A stretch of 64,000 nt of DNA from Grimontia kaedaensis (GTDB lineage Bacteria; Pseudomonadota; Gammaproteobacteria; Enterobacterales; Vibrionaceae), in NCBI RefSeq assembly GCF_023746615.1, contig NZ_CP082275.1:1550001-1614000 (forward strand), in the 5' to 3' direction. Under the pieces are notes generated by a model. That model saw nothing but the letters and a program-made list of their open reading frames with translations. It searched no databases and had not been told where the DNA came from. This document shows positions 27,740-36,139 of the stretch, piece by piece. Made by a program: the position numbers and the translations under genes. Position 1 is the stretch's first letter, and the number at the start of each line of letters is the position of its first letter.

Positions 27740-27845
27740 CCGCCGCCAAAGATCTCTCCTTGACGGCGGCATTCGAGTTAGCCATTTAAATTTGCTGAAG
27801 AGACAGCTTGCATTATTAGTTACGAACGAAGCTTTTCCAGACCCA
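27740..27845 (+). repeat. Copy of the punR terminator joined to a NIPSNAP 3' fragment
   Basis: 27740-27769 repeats the hairpin at 23754-23783, and the following bases (TTAGCCATTTAAATT) repeat those after the first hairpin (TTAGCCGTTTAAATT). Directly after, 27789-27845 codes for FAEETACIISYERSFSRP, a copy of the NIPSNAP end that keeps frame over 18 codons. These are scars of earlier insertions or duplications. Confidence 0.82.
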
Positions 27846-28003
27846 TCTGCTTATAACCAATAACCTTCCAGCGCCTACTTGGACAATGATAATCAACTTA
27901 TCAGTGTGTCACTCTCGAGTTATTTTATAGTGCCCACCCTTTGTATTACCTCTAAATGATTTCTTTAGTGCTATTGACGTTTGCAATTAACTTGGTACAT
28001 AGT

Positions 28004-28036
28004 ATCGACACGAAACGTTAAAAGTTTCGATTCGAT
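28004..28036. promoter_or_regulatory. Inverted repeat upstream of the protoglobin gene
   Basis: ATCG-n3-CGAAAC (28004-28016) and GTTTCG-n3-CGAT (28024-28036) are inverted copies separated by seven bases. The site is 79 bases upstream of the protoglobin start and is a candidate operator. Confidence 0.5.
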
Positions 28037-28114
28037 ACCCATTATTGGCGCAACAGGAATGGTGCCGAGGCGTATGGAAAATAACCACTAAATTTGAAGC
28101 AATGAGAGGTAGAT

Positions 28115-28786
28115 ATGAAAAAGCTTGTATATGCACTTTTTAGTGCATCGGTACTTTTGGGGTGCACCGGAACAGCAGTGAGTGCTGGAAATAATTCTGG
28201 AAGCAATATCCCTGGTTATGATGCTTACTCAAAATCTTTGGAAACCTCCCCTGTCACGCCAGAGGAATTTGCACTGTTACAAAAAACCATTTTCTTTGGT
28301 CCTGAGGATGTGAAGGCGCTTCGTCAGGCCCAAAAAATCCTTAAACCCCAAATTACTGAGATTCTCGATACTTGGTATGGTTATGTAGGTGCAAATCCCC
28401 ATCTGCTTTACTATTTTTCAAACAAGGAATCGGGCGAAGCCAATGGTGAATATCTTTCAAGAGTCAGGGACCGCTTTGAGCAGTGGATTTTGGATTTGAC
28501 TGATGCAAATTATGATCAGCAGTGGTTGAATTATCAGCATGAAATTGCCAAACGTCACCACAGCGTGGGCAAAAACCGCACTGATAACGTGAATTCGGTT
28601 GATCACATTGATTACAAATACATGGTGGCGTTCATTTACCCGATTACAACAACCATCAAACCGTTTTTGCAAAACGGCAATGCATCGCAAAAAGAGGTTG
28701 ATGCTATGTATGAGGCGTGGAGAAAAGCAGTCATTCTGTCTGTGATTCTTTGGACACACCCTTACATCAAAGATGGTGATTTCTAA
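28115..28786 (+). CDS. Exported protoglobin-domain protein
   Basis: The 223-residue protein has a signal sequence with a possible lipobox (LLGC, Cys17) and an alternative cleavage after TAVSA. The rest is a helical globin of the protoglobin/globin-sensor type: ALRQAQKILKPQITEILDTW, then RDRFEQWILDLTDANYD, then WLNYQHEIAKRHH with the likely haem-binding histidine, and a final WTHPYI. Protoglobins bind O2, CO and NO. Most described ones are cytoplasmic, so an exported one is unusual. GAGAGGTAGAT precedes the ATG. It is a lone gene with its own terminator and an upstream inverted repeat. Confidence 0.8.
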   Translation: MKKLVYALFSASVLLGCTGTAVSAGNNSGSNIPGYDAYSKSLETSPVTPEEFALLQKTIFFGPEDVKALRQAQKILKPQITEILDTWYGYVGANPHLLYYFSNKESGEANGEYLSRVRDRFEQWILDLTDANYDQQWLNYQHEIAKRHHSVGKNRTDNVNSVDHIDYKYMVAFIYPITTTIKPFLQNGNASQKEVDAMYEAWRKAVILSVILWTHPYIKDGDF

Positions 28787-28824
28787 GGTCTACAGTTTAC
28801 TCTCCTAGCTGTAACTTGATGACA

Positions 28825-28854
28825 AACAGGCCTCTTTAAGAGGCCTGTTAGTTT
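28825..28854 (+). terminator. Terminator of the protoglobin gene
   Basis: AACAGGCCTCT and AGAGGCCTGTT form an 11-base stem with a three-base loop, followed by AGTTTT. It lies about 40 bases after the stop codon. Confidence 0.85.
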
Positions 28855-28906
28855 TCATTCTCATTAAAAATTGAGAAATTCTTTTAAAAGCTACGGCTTT
28901 TTAGCA

Positions 28907-30244
28907 CTACTTACTGTGGACGTAGTGCATGGTTGTGAACTGCCGGCGAAGTGCGGAGACCACTTTAGCAATTTCCTCATCAGGTCTTCTACCCAACAAT
29001 GAATCAGCAATATACTTGGCGACTTCAGGCATGTGCTCCACGGTGAAGCCAGCTCTGACAATCTCTGGTGTACCAAAACGAAGGCCGTTCATGTCTCGCG
29101 CCATGTCTGCAATTGGAAGGCCAATACCACAAGTGAGGATATTTGCTTTACGCAGCTTCTTCGCCATGGTTTGCCCGCCACCGAAAGGTACTGCCTGAAT
29201 CGCGAACTGGTGAGATTCAGAGGGAGTTTGACCATTCGGGCCAGTTACTTGAAAAACTGGCAGTCCTTCAGTCTGACATGCACGAGCCAGCGCTTGATTA
29301 GCTTCAATCATGGCATTGGAATAATCCGCGCCGAACGTCTTCCAGTCCAACAGCGACACCGCGAGTGCGGCAGATTTAGCTGCATCAAAATTAGCGGTTA
29401 AACCCGGGAAGGCGATGCTATCAATGCGCTCCATCAGCTCGGCATCGTTCGATACAATCAGTCCACCTGGAGGCCCACCCAAACTTTTGTAAGTGCTCAT
29501 GGTCATCAAGTGAGCGCCTTGATTCAGAGGGTTTGGCCAGCTTTTACCAGCAATGATTCCGCATTGGTGTGCGGCATCGAACAGCACTTTGGCACCCACT
29601 TCATCGGCAACGGCTCGTATGTCTGAAACAGGGTGGGGCAATAGGTTCAGGCTTCCGCCAATGGTGATCAATTTGGGTTTGAGGGCGTGTGCTTGTTCTC
29701 TCAGTACATCTAAGTCGACGGTGTAGTGCTCGGCATCGGCTTTCATTTCGACAATATTGAGCCCATATAATCCCGCTGCACCTGCATGGTGGTGAGTGAC
29801 ATGACCACCGATAGAAGCCGGTGGAACGAGAATGGTGTCGCCCGGTTGTGCGGTCGCCATAAAGGCGTAAAGGTTTGCCATTGCGCCAGAGGCGACGCGG
29901 ATTTCAGCGTATTTAGCATCGAAAACATCACACGCCAGCTGCGCAGTAATGATCTCGATTTTCTCTATGGCCTCCAGTCCCATTTCATACTTGTCGCCGG
30001 GATAGCCGAGAGAAGGGCGCGTACCAATACCTGTTGCCAACAGCGCTTCTGCTTTTGGGTTCATGATATTTGTCGCCGGGTTGAGGTTGATGCACTCTCT
30101 TTCGTGGATGATCCGGTTCTCATCGGAAAGCGCATAAATCGCTGCAATGACCCCTGATTCGTTCAAGGTGCTGATATTGGCTACGGTGTCTTGTGCGTAA
30201 TCATTGATGCTTTCTGCTACCCAAGGCTTCTTATGAAATGTCAT
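28907..30244 (-). CDS. Serine hydroxymethyltransferase-like PLP enzyme
   Basis: The 445-residue fold-type I PLP protein resembles SHMT but is clearly a divergent branch. The GYPGDKYEMGLEAIEKIE block and the PLP-lysine segment MSTYKSLGGPPGGL are recognisable, though the usual THKTLRGPRGG is changed. DAAHQCGIIAG gives the cofactor aspartate and histidine. I choose the ATG at 30244 with AAAGGACG upstream. It is divergent from a GcvA-like LysR gene followed by a LysE-type exporter, so it may act on serine, an alpha-methyl or beta-hydroxy amino acid, or glycine whose excess is exported. It is not the housekeeping glyA. Confidence 0.82.
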   Translation of the reverse strand: MTFHKKPWVAESINDYAQDTVANISTLNESGVIAAIYALSDENRIIHERECINLNPATNIMNPKAEALLATGIGTRPSLGYPGDKYEMGLEAIEKIEIITAQLACDVFDAKYAEIRVASGAMANLYAFMATAQPGDTILVPPASIGGHVTHHHAGAAGLYGLNIVEMKADAEHYTVDLDVLREQAHALKPKLITIGGSLNLLPHPVSDIRAVADEVGAKVLFDAAHQCGIIAGKSWPNPLNQGAHLMTMSTYKSLGGPPGGLIVSNDAELMERIDSIAFPGLTANFDAAKSAALAVSLLDWKTFGADYSNAMIEANQALARACQTEGLPVFQVTGPNGQTPSESHQFAIQAVPFGGGQTMAKKLRKANILTCGIGLPIADMARDMNGLRFGTPEIVRAGFTVEHMPEVAKYIADSLLGRRPDEEIAKVVSALRRQFTTMHYVHSK

Positions 30245-30353
30245 TTTTGGCGTCCTTTCTCTGTTTCGTGATGTATCTATATCAACGCGGAAGACCATTT
30301 CGCTCAAATGGATTATTTTTTGTATAAGGCAAAAATAATTTTGGGCTTAACTC

Positions 30354-31214
30354 ATGCGTTCTGTTCGCTTTCCTCAACTTCCCCCTTTAGATGCGCTGGT
30401 GGCTTTTGAAGCTGCGGCTGAACATGAAAGTTTTGCCAGAGCGGGCGAAGAGCTTTTTCTTACTGCATCTGCAGTGGCGTATCAGGTCAAAAAGCTCGAA
30501 AGCCATTTGGCCGTTTCTTTGTTCGCAAGGCATGGTAAAGGTGTTTCACTTACCCCAAAAGGCAAAGAATTTTTAGTGCTTGTTAAGCAAGCGCTCAAAG
30601 GTTTCGAGGAAAATGTTGAACGGATTCGGCATGGAAAGCTAAGGCCAGTTCGCTTGGCGACACAGCACGCTATTGCTCAGTTCTGGTTGCAAAAGCGTTT
30701 GGGAAATTATCAGCATGATTTCCCTGAACATGAATTGGAAATCACCGCTGTCTCGACCGTTTCCGGTCAGCCGGAAGAAACCGATCTTGCGCTGGGTTAT
30801 TTCTTTCATGATCCTGGCCGTCGCTGGCAAAAACTGTGGAGCGAGAGACTGTTGCCAGTCAGTGCGCCTAATTATGTAGGGAAGGATGATCCCGTCTTTT
30901 ACCAAGACATGCATTGGCATGATGATTGGCGGTTTTGGCAAGATAAGTTCAGTGGCAGACAAGCGCGAACGCGTCGCTCCAGTTTGTATGCTTTGTTGTT
31001 GCAATCAGTCTTGGACGGGCAAGGAGCGATGGTTGGGCGGGTTTCCCTGCTGCAGGATTACTTGGAGCGTGGTGAGTTGGTGCCTTGGCCTGACGATTCA
31101 GTGAATCAGGTGGAAAGTGGCGGATACTACCTCTATCGAAGCGCCGCGTGTGATGATCACCCTGTGGCCAATCATTTCTATGATTGGTTGACGGCGCAGT
31201 GCGCTTCTAGATAG
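30354..31214 (+). CDS. GcvA-like LysR-family regulator
   Basis: The 286-residue protein has the GcvA-type N terminus (LPPLDALVAFEAAAEHESFARAGEELFLTASAVAYQVKKLE). The effector domain includes TDLALGYFFHDPGRRW. GcvA senses glycine and purines in E. coli. Here the neighbours are an SHMT-like gene (divergent, 109 bases away) and a LysE exporter, so regulation of an amino-acid C1 exchange is plausible but inferred. Confidence 0.88.
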   Translation: MRSVRFPQLPPLDALVAFEAAAEHESFARAGEELFLTASAVAYQVKKLESHLAVSLFARHGKGVSLTPKGKEFLVLVKQALKGFEENVERIRHGKLRPVRLATQHAIAQFWLQKRLGNYQHDFPEHELEITAVSTVSGQPEETDLALGYFFHDPGRRWQKLWSERLLPVSAPNYVGKDDPVFYQDMHWHDDWRFWQDKFSGRQARTRRSSLYALLLQSVLDGQGAMVGRVSLLQDYLERGELVPWPDDSVNQVESGGYYLYRSAACDDHPVANHFYDWLTAQCASR

Positions 31215-31252
31215 GGTGAAGTGTCACCAAAAAGGATTTGAAGGTACGCCCC

Positions 31253-31870
31253 ATGGAACTGATCACCTTTCTGTTATTTATCCCTGCCTGTTTTGCCTTA
31301 AACATGACGCCGGGGCCAAACAATCTGCTCGCGATGAATAATGCCCGTTGTTATGGCTTTCAACCTGCGCTGGTTGCCAGCTTTGGCCGAATCGCCGCCT
31401 TTGCGGTAATGATTGCACTAACTGCCTCTGGATTGGCGGTGATCCTCTATGCATCAGAAAAGGTCTTTCTGGCGATAAAGCTAGTTGGCGCTATGTATCT
31501 ATTCTGGATTGCTTTCCAGCTTTGGCGGTCAACGTCTAGCCCGGTAAACGATATAGAAGCAGATAGAAAGGTCAAAGCATTACTTAAACAAGAGTTCGCG
31601 CTCGCCGCGGGTAACCCAAAGGCCATCCTTATTTTTACTGCGTTTCTGCCACAGTTTGTTGACCCGTCCGCACCCATCAATCAGCAGTTCTTTATTCTGG
31701 GTTTGACATTCCTGGTGCTGGAAGTGGTCGCGATTTCTATGTATGCGCTCTTCGGCATTTATCTTCGCCAGTGGTTTAGTAAACCCAAAATGGCGGGGTG
31801 GTTTAACCGCGGATGTGCTGTTGTACTCGGTGTGTCAGGCGGCAACTTGCTGATGATGAATCGAAGCTGA
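31253..31870 (+). CDS. LysE family amino-acid exporter
   Basis: The 205-residue protein starts MELITFLLFIPACFALNMTPGPNNLLAMNNA, the LysE/RhtB signature with the NMTPGPN motif, and has about six hydrophobic segments, with AAGNPKAILIFTAFLPQFVD in the middle. I start at the ATG at 31253 behind GAAGG; a TTG at 31238 is less likely. The gene is 38 bases after the GcvA-like regulator, so the two form an operon opposite the SHMT-like enzyme. The substrate is unknown, probably a neutral amino acid. Confidence 0.88.
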   Translation: MELITFLLFIPACFALNMTPGPNNLLAMNNARCYGFQPALVASFGRIAAFAVMIALTASGLAVILYASEKVFLAIKLVGAMYLFWIAFQLWRSTSSPVNDIEADRKVKALLKQEFALAAGNPKAILIFTAFLPQFVDPSAPINQQFFILGLTFLVLEVVAISMYALFGIYLRQWFSKPKMAGWFNRGCAVVLGVSGGNLLMMNRS

Positions 31871-31895
31871 CTTTGGGTTGTTTGGGTATATCCAG

Positions 31896-31919
31896 AAAGG
31901 GCGCTTAACGGCGCCCTTT
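31896..31919. terminator. Bidirectional terminator between LysE and lipoprotein genes
   Basis: AAAGGGCGC (31896-31904) and GCGCCCTTT (31911-31919) form a perfect stem with loop TTAACG between two convergent genes. Confidence 0.85.
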
Positions 31920-31926
31920 GTTGTGA

Positions 31927-32469
31927 TTAGTTATAGTGAGAGGTGAGTTTTCGCGCTTCGACTTCCATCGGCGCGTTGTAGTAGCCATAAACAAACATCT
32001 GCATCAGATACTCGCGGGTTTGGGCGGTGAGTCCTGCTCTCTCTGATTGCATCACATGCACTAATTCGTGAGGGAGTAGATCGCGTTGGGATTTGTAGCG
32101 GTTTTGAATCCAAATGCCGTAGCCAAAGGTGTAACCTGCCATATTAGGATTGGTGTAACCCACGCGTTTGGCGATTTCTAATAACTCCGGGTCGGTTGGT
32201 GCAGGCAGTTTATCTACATAATAAACCCGAACCTTTTCGGGATGTTTTACACCCATTTTTTCCGCGATGAGCACCTGTTGCGGTGTTAATGGAATCCCTT
32301 TCTCCAGTGCTTCTGCCTCGGCTTCGTGGGTGAATTTGGCTGCTGCAGGCATCAGTTGCTCGACACCGTCAATCAACTCCTGAGGTGGGTTGGCATAGAT
32401 TTCATCTCTATTGACGCAACCAGTGGCTACCAAGGTGCCCAATACCATCGCTATGAGTTTTCCCCTCAT
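31927..32469 (-). CDS. Lipoprotein with a HELVH zinc-site-like motif
   Basis: The 180-residue protein has a lipoprotein signal (LGTLVATGCVN) and should be membrane-anchored. Near the C terminus DLLPHELVHVMQSE resembles the HExxH zinc site of small metallopeptidase-like proteins, with later glutamates that could be a third ligand. YTFGYGIWIQNRY precedes it. I start at the ATG at 32469 with AAGGAAAGG upstream. I cannot assign a family with confidence. Whether it is an active peptidase is open. Confidence 0.65.
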   Translation of the reverse strand: MRGKLIAMVLGTLVATGCVNRDEIYANPPQELIDGVEQLMPAAAKFTHEAEAEALEKGIPLTPQQVLIAEKMGVKHPEKVRVYYVDKLPAPTDPELLEIAKRVGYTNPNMAGYTFGYGIWIQNRYKSQRDLLPHELVHVMQSERAGLTAQTREYLMQMFVYGYYNAPMEVEARKLTSHYN

Positions 32470-32586
32470 TATCCTTTCCTTTCTCCATATACCGTTTGGC
32501 GAAAGGATACCCCTTGATGATTCAGACAAGGCAGACTGGCGCCCATTCTTCGAGTTGCGCCGAAATGGTTTAGGAAAGACCTAACA

Positions 32587-32613
32587 AAACAGCCACTCGA
32601 AAGGTGGCTGTTT
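32587..32613 (-). terminator. Terminator of the metallo-beta-lactamase-fold gene
   Basis: AAACAGCCAC and GTGGCTGTTT pair around a seven-base loop, 24 bases past the stop codon of the minus-strand gene. Confidence 0.78.
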
Positions 32614-32636
32614 GTCGTTAGAGCAGGCGCTGGAAG

Positions 32637-33614
32637 TTATTGCTGCTTAGACAAATCGCGGTAAGCGGCAGGTACGTTCAGACCTGGGTGAACCCAATCA
32701 CGAAGGGCGTAACCGGTGAACTCTGGCAACTGCACTTTCTTCACCGTCTCGCCAAGAGACAAGCCATCATCAATCGCCTGCTGTACTTGGGTTTTAATCG
32801 CTTCCAGATAATCAATGTGCCACTGAATATCTTCAGGTGTCATCGGCGTACCATGGCCTGGCACTACCGTTGCGCCATCTGGGAGAAAGTCTTTCACTTT
32901 CTGAAGTGAACTCAGGGTTTCCAGCAGGTGACCATCCAAGAGCCAAGGCAGTGAAGGTTTCACCGTGACGATTGGGTTACCCGTGTACATGGTTTTTGAT
33001 TCAGGTTCCCACACGAACAAATCACCACCAGTCTGTGCGAATCCGAAATCCATGATCTCGACATTTTTGCCACCGAGATCGATGGTGATTTTCCCATCTT
33101 TCCCGACAAGAATGTCGGCGTCAGTTGGTTTGATTTCCTCGATGCCGCGTCCTTTACCGAAGCTTTGCATCATCCACTGTATATCTGCCTCAAAATGATT
33201 GTCGATATAGTTTTGAGTCACTTCATGTTGGATGATTTTTGTTTCTTCCGGTAGGTACATGTTTCCGTAAGAGTGATCCCCATGGAAACTGGTGTTAACC
33301 GCGTAAATGATGGGCTTCTTTGTCTCAACGGCAATCATTCCCTGAAGCTGTTTATTCAGACGTTCGTTGAGAGTAGTGTCAATCACAAGCACACCTTCAT
33401 CACCCACAATAAAACCGCCGCTGGTGGCAACAGGTAGGCCTTTCTTTTCCAGCTTTTTGGCATCGGTTGGGTAGTAGGCGTAAACCCCATCATCGAGTTT
33501 TTCAGCGACGAGCTGAACCTTGTTGGCATCCCATACTGGCTCATTAGCTTGCGTTGAGAGACTCAAGAGTGAAGTCGCAGCAAGTACTGCTACTGTTGTT
33601 TTGGTTATTTTCAT
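32637..33614 (-). CDS. Exported metallo-beta-lactamase-fold hydrolase, first metal ligand changed
   Basis: The 325-residue protein has a signal peptide (cleavage near STQANE), so it acts in the periplasm. The fold is shown by GGFIVGDEGVLVIDT, the metal motif region and the later PGHGTPMTPEDI. The usual H-x-H-x-D-H motif reads S109-F-H111-G-D113-H114, so the first histidine is a serine. That changes the first zinc site. AAAGGAAAG precedes the ATG at 33614. It is divergent from a LysR regulator 114 bases away, the likely controller. The substrate is unknown. Confidence 0.83.
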   Translation of the reverse strand: MKITKTTVAVLAATSLLSLSTQANEPVWDANKVQLVAEKLDDGVYAYYPTDAKKLEKKGLPVATSGGFIVGDEGVLVIDTTLNERLNKQLQGMIAVETKKPIIYAVNTSFHGDHSYGNMYLPEETKIIQHEVTQNYIDNHFEADIQWMMQSFGKGRGIEEIKPTDADILVGKDGKITIDLGGKNVEIMDFGFAQTGGDLFVWEPESKTMYTGNPIVTVKPSLPWLLDGHLLETLSSLQKVKDFLPDGATVVPGHGTPMTPEDIQWHIDYLEAIKTQVQQAIDDGLSLGETVKKVQLPEFTGYALRDWVHPGLNVPAAYRDLSKQQ

Positions 33615-33728
33615 CTTGCTTTCCTTTACTTGTCGTCCATTTGTGTTCACTCTAGAAATTCTTGGATAAAGAAAAAACAGCAATTGAAGTAACTCAGTGT
33701 TCTCCCTAAGAGAACAATTGGAGAGGCG

Positions 33729-34634
33729 ATGGACAAGTTCACCAATATGGAGACCTTTGTGAGGGTGGTTGAGATTGGCAGTATCAGCGGTGCAGCAGAC
33801 CGCATGAACATTGCCAAATCTGCAGTCAGCCGACGTTTAAAAGAATTGGAAGAACACCTGAATGTTCAACTGTTCCACCGCACAACACGCACCATGCATG
33901 CCACTGAAACAGGCACGGAATATTACAAGCATTGCCTGCGTATTCTCGAAGACTTGCGTGAAGCAGAGGAAATGACTTCTCAGGCACATTGCGTGCTGAA
34001 AGGACCGTTAAAGGTTGCTGTTCCCTCAACATTCGGGGTGCTACATATCGGCCCGGCCATTAACGACTTTCTTCAAGAACACCCACAAATTGAGTTTGAA
34101 CTCGACTTTAACGACCGACAGGTTGATTTGATTCAGGAAGGCTACGATCTCGCTATTCGTATTGCCGATTTACCAGACTCGACGTTGCTCGCCAGGAAAA
34201 TTGCTACAGTTCGACATGTGCTTTGTGCCAGCCCAGAATACCTGCAAACACACGGCTCTCCTGAATCCCTTTCCGATCTTAGTCACCACAAAGCGCTTGT
34301 ATACAGCCTGAGCAAAGATGTCAGTCATTGGCGGCTAAACACTCCGGAAGGTAAGCTGCAAAAAGTGAAGATTAAGCCCGCATTGAAGGGGAGCAGCGGG
34401 GAATTTCTGCATTCCGCGGCAGAAAAAGGGATGGGCATAGCCCACTTGCCAACATTTGTTGTCCATCAAGCCATCAGGGAAGGGCGTCTAGAAGTGGTGC
34501 TGCCCGGCTATGCTTTTGGTGAGCTCAACGCCTATGCGATTTACCCGCAAACACGGCATTTATCACGCCGAGTCAGAACCTTGATTGATTTTCTTGTTGC
34601 CCGATTTGAAGGCACGCCATATTGGGATAAGTAA
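33729..34634 (+). CDS. LysR-family transcriptional regulator
   Basis: The 301-residue LysR protein has its winged helix at about residues 5-63 (FVRVVEIGSISGAADRMN, AKSAVSRRLKELEEHL) and an effector domain with DLAIRIADLPDSTLLARKIA. It belongs to the large group of LysR proteins placed divergent to a single enzyme gene, here the metallo-beta-lactamase-fold gene. It is followed after 67 bases by a Crp-type regulator gene on the same strand. Confidence 0.9.
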   Translation: MDKFTNMETFVRVVEIGSISGAADRMNIAKSAVSRRLKELEEHLNVQLFHRTTRTMHATETGTEYYKHCLRILEDLREAEEMTSQAHCVLKGPLKVAVPSTFGVLHIGPAINDFLQEHPQIEFELDFNDRQVDLIQEGYDLAIRIADLPDSTLLARKIATVRHVLCASPEYLQTHGSPESLSDLSHHKALVYSLSKDVSHWRLNTPEGKLQKVKIKPALKGSSGEFLHSAAEKGMGIAHLPTFVVHQAIREGRLEVVLPGYAFGELNAYAIYPQTRHLSRRVRTLIDFLVARFEGTPYWDK

Positions 34635-34701
34635 GATCTGCAACTCGCTGTAATGCGTAATGAATTAGCTGATAGTAAACCGATGAATAACGGAAAGGTG
34701 G

Positions 34702-35313
34702 ATGGAAGAAAAGCAGATACTGGCACAGTTTGAAGCGGGTTTCAGACAGCATTTTGCTCTGAGCGATGACGAATGGCAGCCTTTTATCGATCAGGGAAAA
34801 CTCAAGCTTTACAGCAAGGGTGATGTCCTGTTCAGCGCCGGAGATGTTGTCGACAAAGTAGGGTTTGTTTGTGCGGGTACCTTGTGCAATTTCTATCTCA
34901 CGCCAGACGGCAACCGACGCAACAAGTCTTTTCTCCAACAGGGCGAGGTGTCTGCTTGTTTATCCTCTTTCGCAAGAGGGCTGCCTGCGCGCTTTGGCTG
35001 TGAAGTATTAACCGATTCAGTGTGTTTCGAACTGCCTGCGAAGGCGTTAAGAAGTCTAAGCGAGTCAACACCGGGATGGAAAGATGCCTTCCTACAGATG
35101 GTGACCGCATTGGCCTTAAAAAAAGAGGCGAGGGAAGCTGATTTACTGATGCTGTCGCCGACCGAGCTCTATATTCAGTTCGTCGAATCCTGCCCTGAAT
35201 TATCGCAATCCTTGCCCAATTATCATATCGCGTCCTACCTTGGTATCACTGAAGTCTCACTCTCCCGCATCCGCGCTAAACTCGGCGTCCAAAACGCCTA
35301 TCAGCGCCAGTAA
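34702..35313 (+). CDS. Crp/Fnr-family regulator
   Basis: The 203-residue protein has a cyclic-nucleotide-binding-type beta barrel (KLKLYSKGDVLFSAGDVVDKVGFVCAGTLC) and a short C-terminal helix-turn-helix (NYHIASYLGITEVSLSRIRAKLG). It lacks the N-terminal cysteine cluster of Fnr. This subtype often sits next to short-chain dehydrogenases and answers to unknown signals. It is 94 bases upstream of an SDR gene on the same strand and probably controls it. Confidence 0.85.
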   Translation: MEEKQILAQFEAGFRQHFALSDDEWQPFIDQGKLKLYSKGDVLFSAGDVVDKVGFVCAGTLCNFYLTPDGNRRNKSFLQQGEVSACLSSFARGLPARFGCEVLTDSVCFELPAKALRSLSESTPGWKDAFLQMVTALALKKEAREADLLMLSPTELYIQFVESCPELSQSLPNYHIASYLGITEVSLSRIRAKLGVQNAYQRQ

Positions 35314-35407
35314 CAAAGAAGAAATTTGGTGGTTTTAACTCTTGTTAAAGTGTTAGCCGTCTCTTCCCAATAAGCTGACTCCCGAACTATCCAAAAAGGG
35401 AGTCAGG

Positions 35408-36139
35408 ATGAAACTACTTAATAAAACCATTGTGCTGACTGGTGGGACGTCAGGCATTGGTCGACAGTTAGTTGAACAACTCGTCGGCGATAACCAACTG
35501 ATAGTGCTTGGGCGGGATGCACAGAAACTCAGCACATTGAAGAAAAAATGGCCATCCATCATCACTTTTCAGGTTGATTTGGCTGACGTGAATCAGGTTC
35601 ATCTCATCGCCCAATCTATTGCCTCCGCGAAACCCGAAATAGATTTGCTCATCAATAATGCTGCGACCCAGTTTATGCCGAAATTCACTGATGAGGCGTT
35701 CACATTCGACACGGTGAAAACGGAAGTCGATACCAACTTCACCTCTGTTTGCGCGCTAATTCATGGCTTATTGCCTGCGCTTCTTGCATCGGAGTCGTCT
35801 CGCGTCATCAACATTAATTCTGCCCTTGGATTAGTGCCAAAGGCATCTTCTGCGGTCTATTGCGCCACGAAAGGCGCACTCAACATCTTCTCCCAGAGTC
35901 TGCGCTATCAACTGGAAGGCTCTGTTGTTGGCGTACAACAGGCTTTTTTGCCTCTGGTAGATACCGCAATGACTAAAGGCAGGGGCAAGAACAAAATCTC
36001 ATCGGATGTGGCAGCTGCTGAAATTATCGCTGGTATCGAAAAAGGCGAGGACGACTTCGACATCGGTGCGACCCGATTTTTACGAGTGCTAAATGCCTTG
36101 GCACCTTTTGCCGCACGCAAACTACTGAAGGCGTCATAA
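35408..36139 (+). CDS. Short-chain dehydrogenase/reductase
   Basis: The 243-residue SDR has the cofactor motif TGGTSGIG at residues 11-18, NNAA at 83-86, and the catalytic residues Ser138, Tyr151 and Lys155 (YCATK). The overall look is of the DltE-like group of SDRs. The substrate is unknown. The stop codon touches the start of the DUF2141 gene with no gap, and a VTT membrane protein follows, so the three form an operon behind the Crp-type regulator. Confidence 0.9.
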   Translation: MKLLNKTIVLTGGTSGIGRQLVEQLVGDNQLIVLGRDAQKLSTLKKKWPSIITFQVDLADVNQVHLIAQSIASAKPEIDLLINNAATQFMPKFTDEAFTFDTVKTEVDTNFTSVCALIHGLLPALLASESSRVININSALGLVPKASSAVYCATKGALNIFSQSLRYQLEGSVVGVQQAFLPLVDTAMTKGRGKNKISSDVAAAEIIAGIEKGEDDFDIGATRFLRVLNALAPFAARKLLKAS

